From an uncultured Lentisphaeraceae bacterium (GTDB lineage: Bacteria > Verrucomicrobiota > Kiritimatiellia > RFP12 > DVOR01): 64,000 nt of DNA. Within the stretch, counting starts at the first letter, position 1. The number at the start of each line of letters is the position of its first letter. The DNA is taken from positions 1 to 64,000 of the forward strand of contig CASEMQ010000053.1 of NCBI GenBank assembly GCA_949289005.1, read 5' to 3'. The notes beneath the pieces are model-generated. The model did not search any database. It worked only from the letters and a program-made list of their open reading frames with translations, and was not told where the DNA came from. The translations under genes were made by a program, and so were the position numbers. Positions 1 to 9,248 of this stretch are shown one piece after another.

Positions 1-214
1 CGTCGGTTCCTCTCTTTTTAGGATTGGCGCATCGTGTGCCAGAAGAGGCCGACGACGTTTTTGCCTTTTGGCCGCGCCGCCCCCTAGGGGGCGCCCCCCT
101 CTTCTGCTTTGCCTCGACCTCTGCCAGTCCACCTTCTTTCCTCTTTCTCTTCTTCCTTCCACCTGCGCAATTACATTGTGGACGATTCACGGCGGATTGG
201 GTCTGGGCGGCGGT
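1..214. other. Upstream region of the RHS gene, no gene seen
   Basis: No convincing coding sequence is visible. A small plus-strand open frame here has no domain signature and a composition unlike its neighbours. The stretch near 80-100 is a C/G-rich self-complementary run. Confidence 0.4.
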
Positions 215-244
215 TTGACAGGGTCGCGGGGGATGGGGTAGACT
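215..244 (+). promoter_or_regulatory. Sigma-70-type promoter for the RHS gene
   Basis: A TTGACA box (215-220) and a TAGACT box (239-244) are separated by 18 bp. Transcription would begin near 251, after the GTG at 249. This favours the ATG at 273 as the translation start of the RHS gene. Confidence 0.6.
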
Positions 245-272
245 GTGGGTGTCGTTTGGTTGGAAAACTGTC

Positions 273-3200
273 ATGGCGATGAATGTGTTTGGGTTGATGG
301 CTTCGCTTGCGGCGTCGGTGGCGGCGGTGTGGGTGGGGGTGGATTTGCGGGAGGAGCCGCCGGGGATCGTGGGGGCGGGGCCGTGGGTGATGGGGTGCGA
401 GCGGGTGCCGGGGGGCGTGGCGGTGGCGGTGGCGGGGGAGGCGCCGTGCCTGACCTTTGATTTCGTGGGGCTGGGGGAGGATGTGGCGTTGGGTTATGTG
501 GTGACGGGGGAAAATGGCGAGTCGTTGGGCTCGGGCGTGGGGCGGTCGGTGCCGTTCCCGTTGTGGGAGGGGGCGCGCGGGGTGTCGTTTTACGCGTTGG
601 ACGGGGACGTGGATTGGGCGGCGGTGTCGGAGGTCTCGGCGCGGGAGGGCGATGCGGCCTCGGGGCGTGACGGGGCCACCGACGCGGCGGGGGCCACCGG
701 CGCGGCGGGGCGTGTGGGTGGCGGCGTGCCGCGGGTGCGGGTGGCGGCGTCGGACGATGGCGGGTTTGTCGTTTATGAGGCGACGACGGCGACGGCGACG
801 TGGAGGCGTGTGGTGGAGAAGGGGGAGGATGGCGAGGCGGATGTGGTGGAGGTGGAGACTTCGGAGGTGGCGTCGTTGGGGGGGATTTTGGTGAGCGGGA
901 CGTATCCGAGCGGGGAGGGGGCGTTCAGTGTGTCGGTGGCGGGCAGTCTTTTGGTGAAGCCGGGGACGCGGTTTCGGGCGGGGGCGGATGACACGGCGGA
1001 TGTGACAATCGGCGGGGCGACGTCGGGCATTGGCGGGGAGCATGCGTTTCAGTGGGGGAATTGGGCGACGGTGCCGGGGGAGGGGGAGCATCCGGTGTTG
1101 GTGTCGGTGTCGGCGGGGTTTTCGACGGTGGGTGGGCCGTATGGGTTTAACGTGGAGGGGTTGGAGGACATGACGTTTTATCGGGAGGCGGGGCGGATCC
1201 CGTATGCGCAACTGTCGGTGTCGCCGGCGCGTTTCGTGGTGCCGTGGTCGGGGGAGGAATTGTCCGGGAGCGTGGGGTATGGGCCGAGGGACGGCAGGGT
1301 GACGTATGTGGGGCCGTCGTGCGCGGGGCCGTTCGTGAGCGTGACGGGGGATGTGTTGCGGGTGGATGGCGATGCGTTTTTGCGGGCGGGGGCGAAGCCG
1401 GCGTCGGCGGAGGTAACGTTGGCGCAGAGCTATGGGTGGCAGGCGTACACGAATCGGGTGGCGGTCGTGTTGGAGCCGGACGTGACGGGGCTGGAGGTCA
1501 ATCCGGGGAGCCTGACGGTGACGAACGCCTCGGATGGGGGGACGTTGACGGCGGTGGGGGAGGATGAGCCGGAGCTGGATTATGAGCTGCGGGCGGACGA
1601 GGCCGGTTGGTTGAGCGTGAAGGGGATGGCGATTTCGGCGGGGGCGAAGCTGACGGGGCTGCGCGACCAATGCCTGAGGGCGAATATGGCCACGAACGAC
1701 ACGTGGAGCGTGAATGTGCCGTGGGTGGCGAAATACAAGGGCGTGGCCGTGACGAATGGCGTGGCGCAGGTGACGGTGGCGTTGTCGATCACGTCGAAGG
1801 TGAAGGATGATTGCGCCTGCGATTGCGCGGAGGGGACGGAGACGGAGGCGGGGTGCGTGGCGTTCCGGCAGGTGTTTGGGCGGACGCCGGCTTTGGCGGG
1901 AATGCCGACGGGGGCGTTGGCGATCGAGGCGGAGAATCTGTCGGACGGGTTGTTCACGCCGGGGGCGTTGCGGTTTGACCACCCGATGGAGCGGCGGCTG
2001 GACGTGGCGACGTGGACGGTGACGGACGCGATGGGGCGGGCGGTGACGTATGGGCGGGACGGGCTGCCGGTGGGGGCGGACGTGGCGGCGGACAGCCGGT
2101 TGGAGGCGTTGCCTGACGGGAGGGTGCGGGAGATCTTCGCGGACCGCTCGGCGGTGGAGTATGACGCTTCGGGCGCGGTGGCGGCGTTGGTGTCGCCGGC
2201 GGGGGTGCGGGCGGCGCCGGATGAATTGGGGATTGCCGTGGAGCGGGACGCGCAGGGGCGCATCGCGCGGATCGTCTCGGCGGCGGATGGGGTGCTGGCG
2301 GTGACGGTGCTGTCGCCGACGGCCTATCGGGTGGATTGGACGGACCGGGATGGGGAGGCGGTGAAGTCCTTCGCCTTCTCGAAGGAGGGTGCGGACACGT
2401 TGCTGTTGATGGACGGGCCGTTTCCGGTGCGGTGGCGGTGGGTGCCGGAGGCGCACGACTTCGCGATGACGAAGGGCGAGGGCGACGAGGCGTTGACGAC
2501 GGCGCACTCGGTGGAATACGACGGGGCGACGATCCATGTGGCGCGGACGGTTTCGCGGGGCGGCGTGGTGGCGGCCTCGGAGACGGAGACGCTCGACTCC
2601 ACGAACGGCAACGCGGTGGTGGGGCGCACGGTGGATGGGCGGACGACGCTCGCGGCCTCGCGGGTGACGCAGGGCAACGGCTTGGGGCGCATCGCGTCGC
2701 GGACGGACGAGCGGGGGCTGACGACGGCGTACGCCTACGACGCCTATGGGCGGACGCTGACGCGGACGGAGATGGGCGCCTCGACGAACGTGACGGACTA
2801 TGTCTACGCGGCGGAGGCGACCGACCGGCGGCCGCGGCGGACGACGGTCTCGGTGGATGGGATTGTCACGCGGGTGGCGACCTTCGAGGAGGCCTTTGAC
2901 GTGGAGGGCGGGCGCGTGGAGACGGAGGTGGATTGCGGGCTGGAAACGGTGCGGGTCTATTGGCCGGCGGATTGCGCGAACCGTTTCGCGGCGGGGCGGT
3001 TGCGGTCGGTGACGCATCCGGACGGGCGCACGACCGCGTATGATTACGACGCGGGGACGTGGACGGAGACGGCGACGGAGGGGCTCGCGGGGGAGAACGG
3101 CGCGTTCGTCTTGGTGCCGGGCAAGAGCACGCGCACGCGCACGACTTACGACGCGGGCGGGAACGCGGCGCGGATTGCGCGGGAGGCGTTGATCGGCGAG

Positions 3201-6200
3201 GATTGGGTGCCGCTGACGTGGGAGGAGCGGACGTACAGCGCGGCGCACCGACATCTGGGCTCGACCTTCTCGAACGGGAAGGCGACGGACTCGCGGTGGA
3301 TTTGCACGGGGCCGCTCTGGGAGGTGGACGCGCGGGGCGTGGCGACGACGAACGTCTATGACTCGCTGAAGCAGCGGGTGGCGAGCACGCGGCATGGGCC
3401 GCACGGGGCGTTGACGACGATCTTCGCCTATGACGCGGCGGGGCGGGAGATCGCGGCGACGCGCGGGGAGCTGACGACGTCGCGGGCGTATGATTTGAGC
3501 GGGCGGGTGGTCTCGGAGACGGACGAGCAGGGGCGGACGACGGCCTATGCCTATCCGGACGCGTGGACGACGGTGGCGACGCTGCCGGGCGGGGGCACGC
3601 GGGTGACGACGTTGGACGCGGAGGGGCGCGTGGCGTCCGTCACGGGCTCGGCGGTGACGCCGGAATGGCACACCTATGGGCCGGGTTGGGAGCGGGTGGC
3701 CTACGGCGCGCCGGATGGGGCACGTTGGGTGAAGACCTTCCGGGACGGCTTGGGGCGCGTGACGCGCGAGGAGCGCGCGGGTGCGAACGGCAGTGTACTT
3801 GTAACGGAAAACACCTACAACGCCAAGGGGCAGCTCGTGCGCGTGGAGCGGACGGGGCAGGCGCCAATCGTCTACGCATACGACGCGTGGGGCGACCGCG
3901 TGGCGACGCGGGTGGGGGCGCGCCTGCCGCAGGAAACGGAGACAAACTATGTGCTCGTCGCGGGCGAGCCGTGGCAGGAGACGGTCTATGCGGTCTCGAA
4001 CCTCACGCAAACGGTGCGCGTGGACGCGGAGGGCGAGCGGCGCGTCAGCCTGGACGTGCGCGGCAACGCGACGACCGAGACGATCGTGGACGACGGCGCG
4101 GGGCGGACCGTCACGACGCAGGCACCGGGCGTGGCGAACCCCGCGGTGGAGACGTTGCTGGACGGCGTGACGGTGGAATCGGTGGACGCGGCGTACGTCA
4201 CCAACAGCGTGGCCTACGACAAATATCTGCGCGTGCTCTCGGAGACGGATGGCCGCGGCAACGCGACGACCCGGGCGTATGACGCGCTCGGGCGCCTCGC
4301 GACGGTCACGGACGCCTCGGGCGCGACGACGGACTATGGCTACGACGGCGCGGGGCGCGTCTGCGCCGTCACGAACGCCTTGGGCAACGTGACCACTTAC
4401 GAATACGACGTGCGCGGCAACGTAACGCGCGAGGCGGGCGCGGTGTATCCGGTGGACTATGAATATGATGTCTATGGGAACCGGACGGCTATGACGACCT
4501 TCCGCGACGAGGACGCCGCGGGCGATCGGACGGAATGGGGTTATGACCCCGCCACGGGCGCGGTCGTCGCGAAGACCTACGCCGACGGCCACGGCGTGGC
4601 CTACGCGCTGACGGATCTGGGCCAACCGGCGACGCGCACGGACGCGCGGGGCATCGTCACGGCCTATGCCTACAACGTCTATGGCGACCTCGTCTCGCAG
4701 ACCTACTCGGACGCCACGCCGGCGGTGACGTATGACTACGACGTCTTTGGCCGTCAGGCGCAAGCGACGGACGCGGCGGGCACGACGACCTTCGGCTACA
4801 ACCAATATGGCGAGTTGGAGACGGAGGCCATCGTGGGCGAATACACCAAGACGCTCACGCACCACTTCGACGCCTTCGGCCGCGACGCGGGCTACTCGGT
4901 GAACGGCAGCCGCCGTCAAACCATCGGTTACGACCCCGCCACCGGTCGCATCGCCTCGATGAACGAGGGCGGGAACTTCGCGTGGACGTACCTCCCGGGC
5001 ACGAACCTCAAGGCCTCGCTCACCTATCCCAACGGCCTCGTGGCAACGTGGGACTACGAGCCCACGCGCGACCTGCTCGCGACGGTGGAGAACGTTCTGC
5101 CCGATGGCACGCTTCTTTCGCGCTACGCCTACGCGAACGACGCCCTCGGCCGCCGCACGGAAATCGCAAAGTCCGGATCGGCGATGGATGCCAAGACGGA
5201 GACCTACGCCTACGACTTCCGCGACCAGCTCGTCGCCGGCCAGGGTTTCACCTACGCTTATGACGACATCGGCAACCGCACCGCCGCCGAGGGGCGCGAC
5301 TACACCGCCAACAATCTCAACCAATACACCGCCATCGACGCCTTCGCGCCGACCTATGACCTTGACGGCAACCAGACCACCGTCCTCACCGAGACCGGCG
5401 TCTGGCAGGTGGAATACAACGCCGAGAACCGTCCCGTCCGCTGGACGCAGGGTAACACCGTCGTCACGATGGGGTACGACCGCCTCGGCCGCCGCGTCTT
5501 CTACAAGGAGATGAACGGCAACCGCCAGGTAACCTACACCAAGTTCCTTTACGACGGTTACCTCTGCATTCAGCAACTCTTCTCGAACAGCCCGTGGAAC
5601 GTCTACAAGGAGTTTATTTGGGATCCCACCGAGCCCGTCGCCACGCGCCCCCTCTGCTTCCGCCAATACGGCCAACGCTCCGCCTTTCTGATGCACGACG
5701 GCAACAAAAACGTGACCGACGTCGTCACCGTCGGCCCCTTCAACGAGCCCGTCGCCCACTACGACTACGCCCCCTTCGGCGCCCCCGCCGCCACCGGCCC
5801 CCGCGCCGCCGACAACCCCTTCCGCTTCTCCTCCGAGTTCCACGACCCCACCCTCGCCCTCGTCTACTACAACTACCGCCACTACAACCCCAAAGACGCC
5901 CGCTGGCTCGGCAGGGATATGGCAGAGGATTTGCTAAACGAATATGCATTTTGTCGAAATCAGTTTTCGTATTTCGATTCGTTAGGGCTCATTACTGTTT
6001 CGTTTGGTAACGATAGTGGCGAACGACAATTCAGAAGGAGTATAACAGGTCCCGGATGGGCGTTGGATTGGGGATTAAGTTGGGATTTTGCTCTTACCAT
6101 AAATAAAGCGCCAGATAATCCCTGTGCCATTGAGGTTAATGGAGCTTTTTCGCTAATTGCAGATGCGGGAATAACGCTCGGTTATTCTTGGCGACCTTCA

Positions 6201-6611
6201 TGGAAAATAGGAGGTTATAATCTTTGGGCATTGCTTGGAGGGCGAGGTTTTGCAAGCGTTTGCGCCGCTTCGGGTATTCGGACACGCATCGATCTCTGTG
6301 ATTTAGCATCCTCCGCAATGAGTACAACCGTAAGCGCACATGGTCAAATCGGAATTGAGGCGGGAGCGTTTGTTCGATTTTACAAGCCGAACAAACGACC
6401 AGAATCGGTCGGTGCAGGGTATAGAGGCGCCCTCAATTTTTCGACTAACACAATACTTGAATGTTCCGGAGAAACATGTACACTTTCAGCTGGATTTGAT
6501 GTGGGCAACTTAGAGTCTGAGTTGTTCGCCGACGTTTACTTCTTTGACGTATCACATTCTTGGGAAACTTGGATAGGTGTCCACAGCGAGGAAAAAAATT
6601 TCATTCCGTAA
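273..6611 (+). CDS. RHS/YD-repeat protein with variable C-terminal tip
   Basis: Very large exported RHS-family protein (about 2,110 residues from the ATG at 273; an upstream GTG at 249 lies before the likely transcription start). A hydrophobic N-terminus (MAMNVFGLMASLAASVAAVW) resembles a signal peptide. Residues ~30-580 look like beta-rich/Ig-like sequence with a Cys-rich CACDC patch. From ~610 to ~1880 come many YD repeats of the G-R/Y-x-Y-D type. The core closes with the usual hyperconserved block ending DARWLGRD near residue 1880. The last ~230 residues (from ~5919) form a tip of different, AT-rich composition. In this family such tips are often toxins released from the RHS shell, but I do not recognise this tip's fold. 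G-ending codons dominate the 5' half and C-ending codons the 3' half, followed by an abrupt fall in GC at the tip. Confidence 0.9.
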   Translation: MAMNVFGLMASLAASVAAVWVGVDLREEPPGIVGAGPWVMGCERVPGGVAVAVAGEAPCLTFDFVGLGEDVALGYVVTGENGESLGSGVGRSVPFPLWEGARGVSFYALDGDVDWAAVSEVSAREGDAASGRDGATDAAGATGAAGRVGGGVPRVRVAASDDGGFVVYEATTATATWRRVVEKGEDGEADVVEVETSEVASLGGILVSGTYPSGEGAFSVSVAGSLLVKPGTRFRAGADDTADVTIGGATSGIGGEHAFQWGNWATVPGEGEHPVLVSVSAGFSTVGGPYGFNVEGLEDMTFYREAGRIPYAQLSVSPARFVVPWSGEELSGSVGYGPRDGRVTYVGPSCAGPFVSVTGDVLRVDGDAFLRAGAKPASAEVTLAQSYGWQAYTNRVAVVLEPDVTGLEVNPGSLTVTNASDGGTLTAVGEDEPELDYELRADEAGWLSVKGMAISAGAKLTGLRDQCLRANMATNDTWSVNVPWVAKYKGVAVTNGVAQVTVALSITSKVKDDCACDCAEGTETEAGCVAFRQVFGRTPALAGMPTGALAIEAENLSDGLFTPGALRFDHPMERRLDVATWTVTDAMGRAVTYGRDGLPVGADVAADSRLEALPDGRVREIFADRSAVEYDASGAVAALVSPAGVRAAPDELGIAVERDAQGRIARIVSAADGVLAVTVLSPTAYRVDWTDRDGEAVKSFAFSKEGADTLLLMDGPFPVRWRWVPEAHDFAMTKGEGDEALTTAHSVEYDGATIHVARTVSRGGVVAASETETLDSTNGNAVVGRTVDGRTTLAASRVTQGNGLGRIASRTDERGLTTAYAYDAYGRTLTRTEMGASTNVTDYVYAAEATDRRPRRTTVSVDGIVTRVATFEEAFDVEGGRVETEVDCGLETVRVYWPADCANRFAAGRLRSVTHPDGRTTAYDYDAGTWTETATEGLAGENGAFVLVPGKSTRTRTTYDAGGNAARIAREALIGEDWVPLTWEERTYSAAHRHLGSTFSNGKATDSRWICTGPLWEVDARGVATTNVYDSLKQRVASTRHGPHGALTTIFAYDAAGREIAATRGELTTSRAYDLSGRVVSETDEQGRTTAYAYPDAWTTVATLPGGGTRVTTLDAEGRVASVTGSAVTPEWHTYGPGWERVAYGAPDGARWVKTFRDGLGRVTREERAGANGSVLVTENTYNAKGQLVRVERTGQAPIVYAYDAWGDRVATRVGARLPQETETNYVLVAGEPWQETVYAVSNLTQTVRVDAEGERRVSLDVRGNATTETIVDDGAGRTVTTQAPGVANPAVETLLDGVTVESVDAAYVTNSVAYDKYLRVLSETDGRGNATTRAYDALGRLATVTDASGATTDYGYDGAGRVCAVTNALGNVTTYEYDVRGNVTREAGAVYPVDYEYDVYGNRTAMTTFRDEDAAGDRTEWGYDPATGAVVAKTYADGHGVAYALTDLGQPATRTDARGIVTAYAYNVYGDLVSQTYSDATPAVTYDYDVFGRQAQATDAAGTTTFGYNQYGELETEAIVGEYTKTLTHHFDAFGRDAGYSVNGSRRQTIGYDPATGRIASMNEGGNFAWTYLPGTNLKASLTYPNGLVATWDYEPTRDLLATVENVLPDGTLLSRYAYANDALGRRTEIAKSGSAMDAKTETYAYDFRDQLVAGQGFTYAYDDIGNRTAAEGRDYTANNLNQYTAIDAFAPTYDLDGNQTTVLTETGVWQVEYNAENRPVRWTQGNTVVTMGYDRLGRRVFYKEMNGNRQVTYTKFLYDGYLCIQQLFSNSPWNVYKEFIWDPTEPVATRPLCFRQYGQRSAFLMHDGNKNVTDVVTVGPFNEPVAHYDYAPFGAPAATGPRAADNPFRFSSEFHDPTLALVYYNYRHYNPKDARWLGRDMAEDLLNEYAFCRNQFSYFDSLGLITVSFGNDSGERQFRRSITGPGWALDWGLSWDFALTINKAPDNPCAIEVNGAFSLIADAGITLGYSWRPSWKIGGYNLWALLGGRGFASVCAASGIRTRIDLCDLASSAMSTTVSAHGQIGIEAGAFVRFYKPNKRPESVGAGYRGALNFSTNTILECSGETCTLSAGFDVGNLESELFADVYFFDVSHSWETWIGVHSEEKNFIP
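5400..5918 (+). repeat. RHS core 3' block, copy 1 of a 519-bp direct repeat
   Basis: This 519-bp segment codes for the last 173 residues of the RHS core, from VWQVEYNAENRP to ARWLGRD. It recurs without visible gaps at 7378-7896 with only scattered substitutions. Sequence diverges completely immediately after both copies, which is the tip-switching point. Confidence 0.9.
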
Positions 6612-6656
6612 TCCGCTCTTTTCGGTATTGGACGACTAATAAGTCCGCTCGCCTCT

Positions 6657-7361
6657 TTGAAGCACATGGGCGCATTACGACCATCGCAATGGCAATTCTT
6701 TTGCTATTTTGCCTCTCCGTCCACACCAAGTCGGGGTCTGGGGAACGAAATGCCGTTTTGGATTGCCCGACCGCGCAGTCGAGTTTGGATTACGAAAGAT
6801 TACTTCATCCAAAATGTTCCATTTGGCGTCATAACTCTTCTTGCTTCCTATTTCGGGAGCGTGTGGAATGTTTTGTTCTCGATGCCGTTTGTTATGTTTC
6901 CTTTTCTGTCTCCATTTCTCCTTCCGCTTACGGTGGTTCCCGTCTGGGCCCTTCTTTGGCCGATTCGAATACATCTCTGTCGACCATTTCTTTGGTACTA
7001 TCTAAGTGCCAGTCGCGCGGTTGCCGAATATAAGTTTAGTTTTCTACGGCTGTGTTGGAGTGTCCCCAAGAGAAATATCGGAGATTTTGAGATCCGTTGT
7101 TCAAGTTCTTTCCTTTATCTGATGCTTGCCGATCTTAAAGTGGGATCTAGCACTACGGATGGGAGCCCACATTTCAGTTTTATGTTCGATGGATTGACGT
7201 TGGCAGAGGTTAGACAGGTGGTGGCCGATTTTGGGTATACCAATCGTGTCGTGAACGTTTGGAGTAATGTGACACATGAAGAGATGGAATGGTGTAAGTT
7301 TTGGCGCACTGGAGGCCCTGCCAAACATTGGAATTTAACCGATGAAAAGCGTCAAGTATAG
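6657..7361 (+). CDS. Putative membrane immunity protein for RHS tip 1
   Basis: Follows the RHS stop by 45 bp and is AT-rich like the tip. The frame (up to 234 residues) contains a long hydrophobic stretch at residues ~55-115, consistent with several membrane segments. Its soluble C-terminal part includes FDGLTLAEVRQVVADFGYTN. I recognise no family. Its position directly after a toxin-like tip suggests an immunity partner. The true start is uncertain: ATG at 6657 or 6750 are options, and a competing frame begins with a signal-like sequence at 6689. The 3' end overlaps the following frame by 20 bp. Confidence 0.45.
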   Translation: MKHMGALRPSQWQFFCYFASPSTPSRGLGNEMPFWIARPRSRVWITKDYFIQNVPFGVITLLASYFGSVWNVLFSMPFVMFPFLSPFLLPLTVVPVWALLWPIRIHLCRPFLWYYLSASRAVAEYKFSFLRLCWSVPKRNIGDFEIRCSSSFLYLMLADLKVGSSTTDGSPHFSFMFDGLTLAEVRQVVADFGYTNRVVNVWSNVTHEEMEWCKFWRTGGPAKHWNLTDEKRQV

Positions 7362-8346
7362 GTATGTGGCAAAAAGCGTCTGGCAGGTGGAATACAACGC
7401 CGAGAACCGCCCCATTCGCTGGACGCAGGGCACCGTCGTCGTTACGATGGATTACGACCGCCTTGGCCGCCGCGTCTTCTACAAGGAGATGGACGGCAAT
7501 CGTCAGGTAACCTACACCAAGTTCCTTTACGATGGCTACCTCTGCATCCAGCAACTCTTCTCCAACAGCCCCTGGAACGTCTACAAGGAGTTCGTCTGGG
7601 ATCCCACCGAGCCCGTCGCCACGCGCCCCCTCTGCTTCCGCCAATACGGCCAGCGCTCCGCCTTCCTCATGCACGACGGCAACAAAAACGTGACCGACGT
7701 CGTCACCGTCGGCCCCTTCAACGAGCCCGTCGCCCACTACGACTACGCCCCCTTCGGCGCCCCCGCCGCCACCGGCCCCCGCGCCGCCGACAACCCCTTC
7801 CAATTCTCCTCCGAGTTCCACGACCCCACCCTCGCACTCGTCTACTACAACTACCGCCACTACAACCCAAAAGACGCCCGCTGGCTCGGAAGGGATCCCA
7901 AAGAAACGGCAGGCACCAATCCTTATACTTTCACATTAAACACGCCCATGAATTCCTACGACAAACTTGGGGAAGACCGCTATGTTATTCATGTATCGAC
8001 CCTGCGTTTATTCTTTGGATTAAAGACCGTTGCAATTCATGCTGAGATAGCCGTCGACAGATGGTCATGCGTACATGGCCAATGGGTACATAATGGCGTG
8101 ACAAAGTTTGGCTTCGTCCCAGAAACTTTTTGGACTTTGGGTATTTCAGAGAGAGGACACGTAAGACGAAATGACTCATTTTACGATGAGTTCATCGCAC
8201 AAGTCATTCCTTCCACGCCATGCCAAGACGTTTGCCTCTTTAAGCAATTACGTGAGGTGGCGCGCAATTCACCCCGATACGCTCTTTTTTCGTACAATTG
8301 CTATGACTTTGCTTATGAGTGGGCTTATTGGGGGTTAGGTTTGTGA
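7342..8346 (+). CDS. Displaced RHS core fragment with alternative C-terminal tip
   Basis: A 334-residue frame whose residues ~13-185 repeat the end of the upstream RHS core and whose last ~150 residues are an unrelated tip. No ribosome-binding site precedes the ATG, and upstream YD repeats are missing. It therefore looks like a silent 'orphan' tip cassette that could replace the active tip by recombination in the 519-bp repeat. The tip has IHAEIAVD near its start and YNCYDFAYEW near its end. The His-first, Asn-Cys-later order resembles permuted papain-like (LRAT/PPPDE/NlpC-P60-type) folds, so a cysteine peptidase or acyltransferase activity is possible but unproven. Confidence 0.7.
   Translation: MKSVKYRYVAKSVWQVEYNAENRPIRWTQGTVVVTMDYDRLGRRVFYKEMDGNRQVTYTKFLYDGYLCIQQLFSNSPWNVYKEFVWDPTEPVATRPLCFRQYGQRSAFLMHDGNKNVTDVVTVGPFNEPVAHYDYAPFGAPAATGPRAADNPFQFSSEFHDPTLALVYYNYRHYNPKDARWLGRDPKETAGTNPYTFTLNTPMNSYDKLGEDRYVIHVSTLRLFFGLKTVAIHAEIAVDRWSCVHGQWVHNGVTKFGFVPETFWTLGISERGHVRRNDSFYDEFIAQVIPSTPCQDVCLFKQLREVARNSPRYALFSYNCYDFAYEWAYWGLGL
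7378..7896 (+). repeat. RHS core 3' block, copy 2 of the 519-bp direct repeat
   Basis: Second copy of the block at 5400-5918, with the same length and reading frame. Differences are mostly synonymous, such as GNTVVTMGYD versus GTVVVTMDYD at one site. This pattern suggests recent exchange or selection on the core. Confidence 0.9.
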
Positions 8347-8735
8347 TAAAGAATACCTGTTCGATTGGCTTTATTCGATTGCTCTTTCAATCTGTGCAAA
8401 AGATTTATTTCTCTTGCCTTCCCCTTTCGCTTTGGTTTATCACACTCGGTTCACTCTATATCCTTAACGTTTATTCGGGTGATTTATTCAGTAGCCCAGA
8501 AGAAGCTGCGCTTGTGAATCAATTGATTGAAACCTATAACGAAACGCATGAGGGGAGCGACTGTTGGATTGGGTTTCTGCGGAACGCGCCAATGACAGAT
8601 GCAAGAGTGAAGCATTTGTCTGGTTTATATTTTTTCTCGTTGGCTTATTGGGGTTGGCCTCGTATTCTGCACAAAAAAAGAAAGGCAGAATACAGAGATA
8701 ACGAGGACGGCTATGTCGCAATTGCCCGTACGTGA
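8343..8735 (+). CDS. Putative immunity protein for the second RHS tip
   Basis: A 130-residue protein if translation starts at the GTG at 8343, which overlaps the TGA of the orphan-tip gene by four bases and so suggests translational coupling. It has a hydrophobic segment near residues 17-40 (IYFSCLPLSLWFITLGSLYI), a soluble middle (SSPEEAALVNQLIETYNETH) and a second hydrophobic patch. The family is not recognised. Low GC and position point to an immunity role. The middle resembles part of the next small protein (a VLxxAIxTFxxAH-like helix), so the two may be diverged paralogues. Confidence 0.5.
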   Translation: MIKNTCSIGFIRLLFQSVQKIYFSCLPLSLWFITLGSLYILNVYSGDLFSSPEEAALVNQLIETYNETHEGSDCWIGFLRNAPMTDARVKHLSGLYFFSLAYWGWPRILHKKRKAEYRDNEDGYVAIART

Positions 8736-8773
8736 AGTTTCTGCCAACGATGGAAACACTTTGAGGATACTTG

Positions 8774-9061
8774 ATGCGCGCGATTTTTGTTTTCTTTTGC
8801 TTGCTTGGCATTACCATGTTCTCCTGTTCGGCGAGCATGGTGAGTCGTCCATTGAGCGAAAGAGAAACCAGAGTGTTGGACGAGGCCATTCAGACGTTTG
8901 CCACAGCCCATGCTTCAGACGAGGAACTGACAGCGTGTATTCCCTCTGTGTTTCGATTGTCGTTTGTGTTGACCTCAAGTTTTGTTCTGTGGTTGTTTGT
9001 CTGGTCGCTGTCGCTTGCAGGTCTGTTGCTCTACTCGTTTAGGCAAAAAAACACCCCGTAA
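8774..9061 (+). CDS. Small exported or membrane protein of the RHS tail
   Basis: A 95-residue frame starting at ATG 8774. The N-terminus MRAIFVFFCLLGITMFSCSA is a signal sequence with a possible, imperfect lipobox Cys at residue 18. A second hydrophobic segment lies near residues 62-86. The helix TRVLDEAIQTFATAH is similar to one in the preceding gene. The domain is unknown. Its place at the end of the RHS cassette suggests an immunity or accessory role. Confidence 0.4.
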   Translation: MRAIFVFFCLLGITMFSCSASMVSRPLSERETRVLDEAIQTFATAHASDEELTACIPSVFRLSFVLTSSFVLWLFVWSLSLAGLLLYSFRQKNTP

Positions 9062-9248
9062 TCCGACGAACTCGCCGCATACGTTTCCGGGTCGTTGCGT
9101 ACGGTCGTACACGCCTCCCGAAATCTTGGGAAAGATACGTCCGGACATTGTCGAAGTGTAATAAAATGAAAACGCAACCACGGGGCGTGGCTTTTTCCGA
9201 TTGTCGCGACCGTGGGGCGAACCATCCCAAGCAGAAAGGAACCGGACA
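9062..9248. other. Intergenic region between RHS cassette and sugar operon
   Basis: No gene is visible. It holds a small terminator-like hairpin (9178-9196) and, just before the next gene, an AAAGGAA ribosome-binding site. Confidence 0.5.
9178..9196 (+). terminator. Terminator-like hairpin before the oxidoreductase operon
   Basis: CCACG and CGTGG flank a GGG loop and are followed by CTTTTT. It could end RHS-cassette transcripts or attenuate the downstream operon. The stem is only 5 bp, so it is weak. Confidence 0.4.

Noticed and set aside
171..5882. A 1,900-codon open frame on the minus strand opposite the RHS gene
   Set aside because: It is Arg/Pro/Val-rich, lacks domains and exactly mirrors the G-rich coding strand of an obvious RHS gene. 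Strand composition explains the absence of stops.
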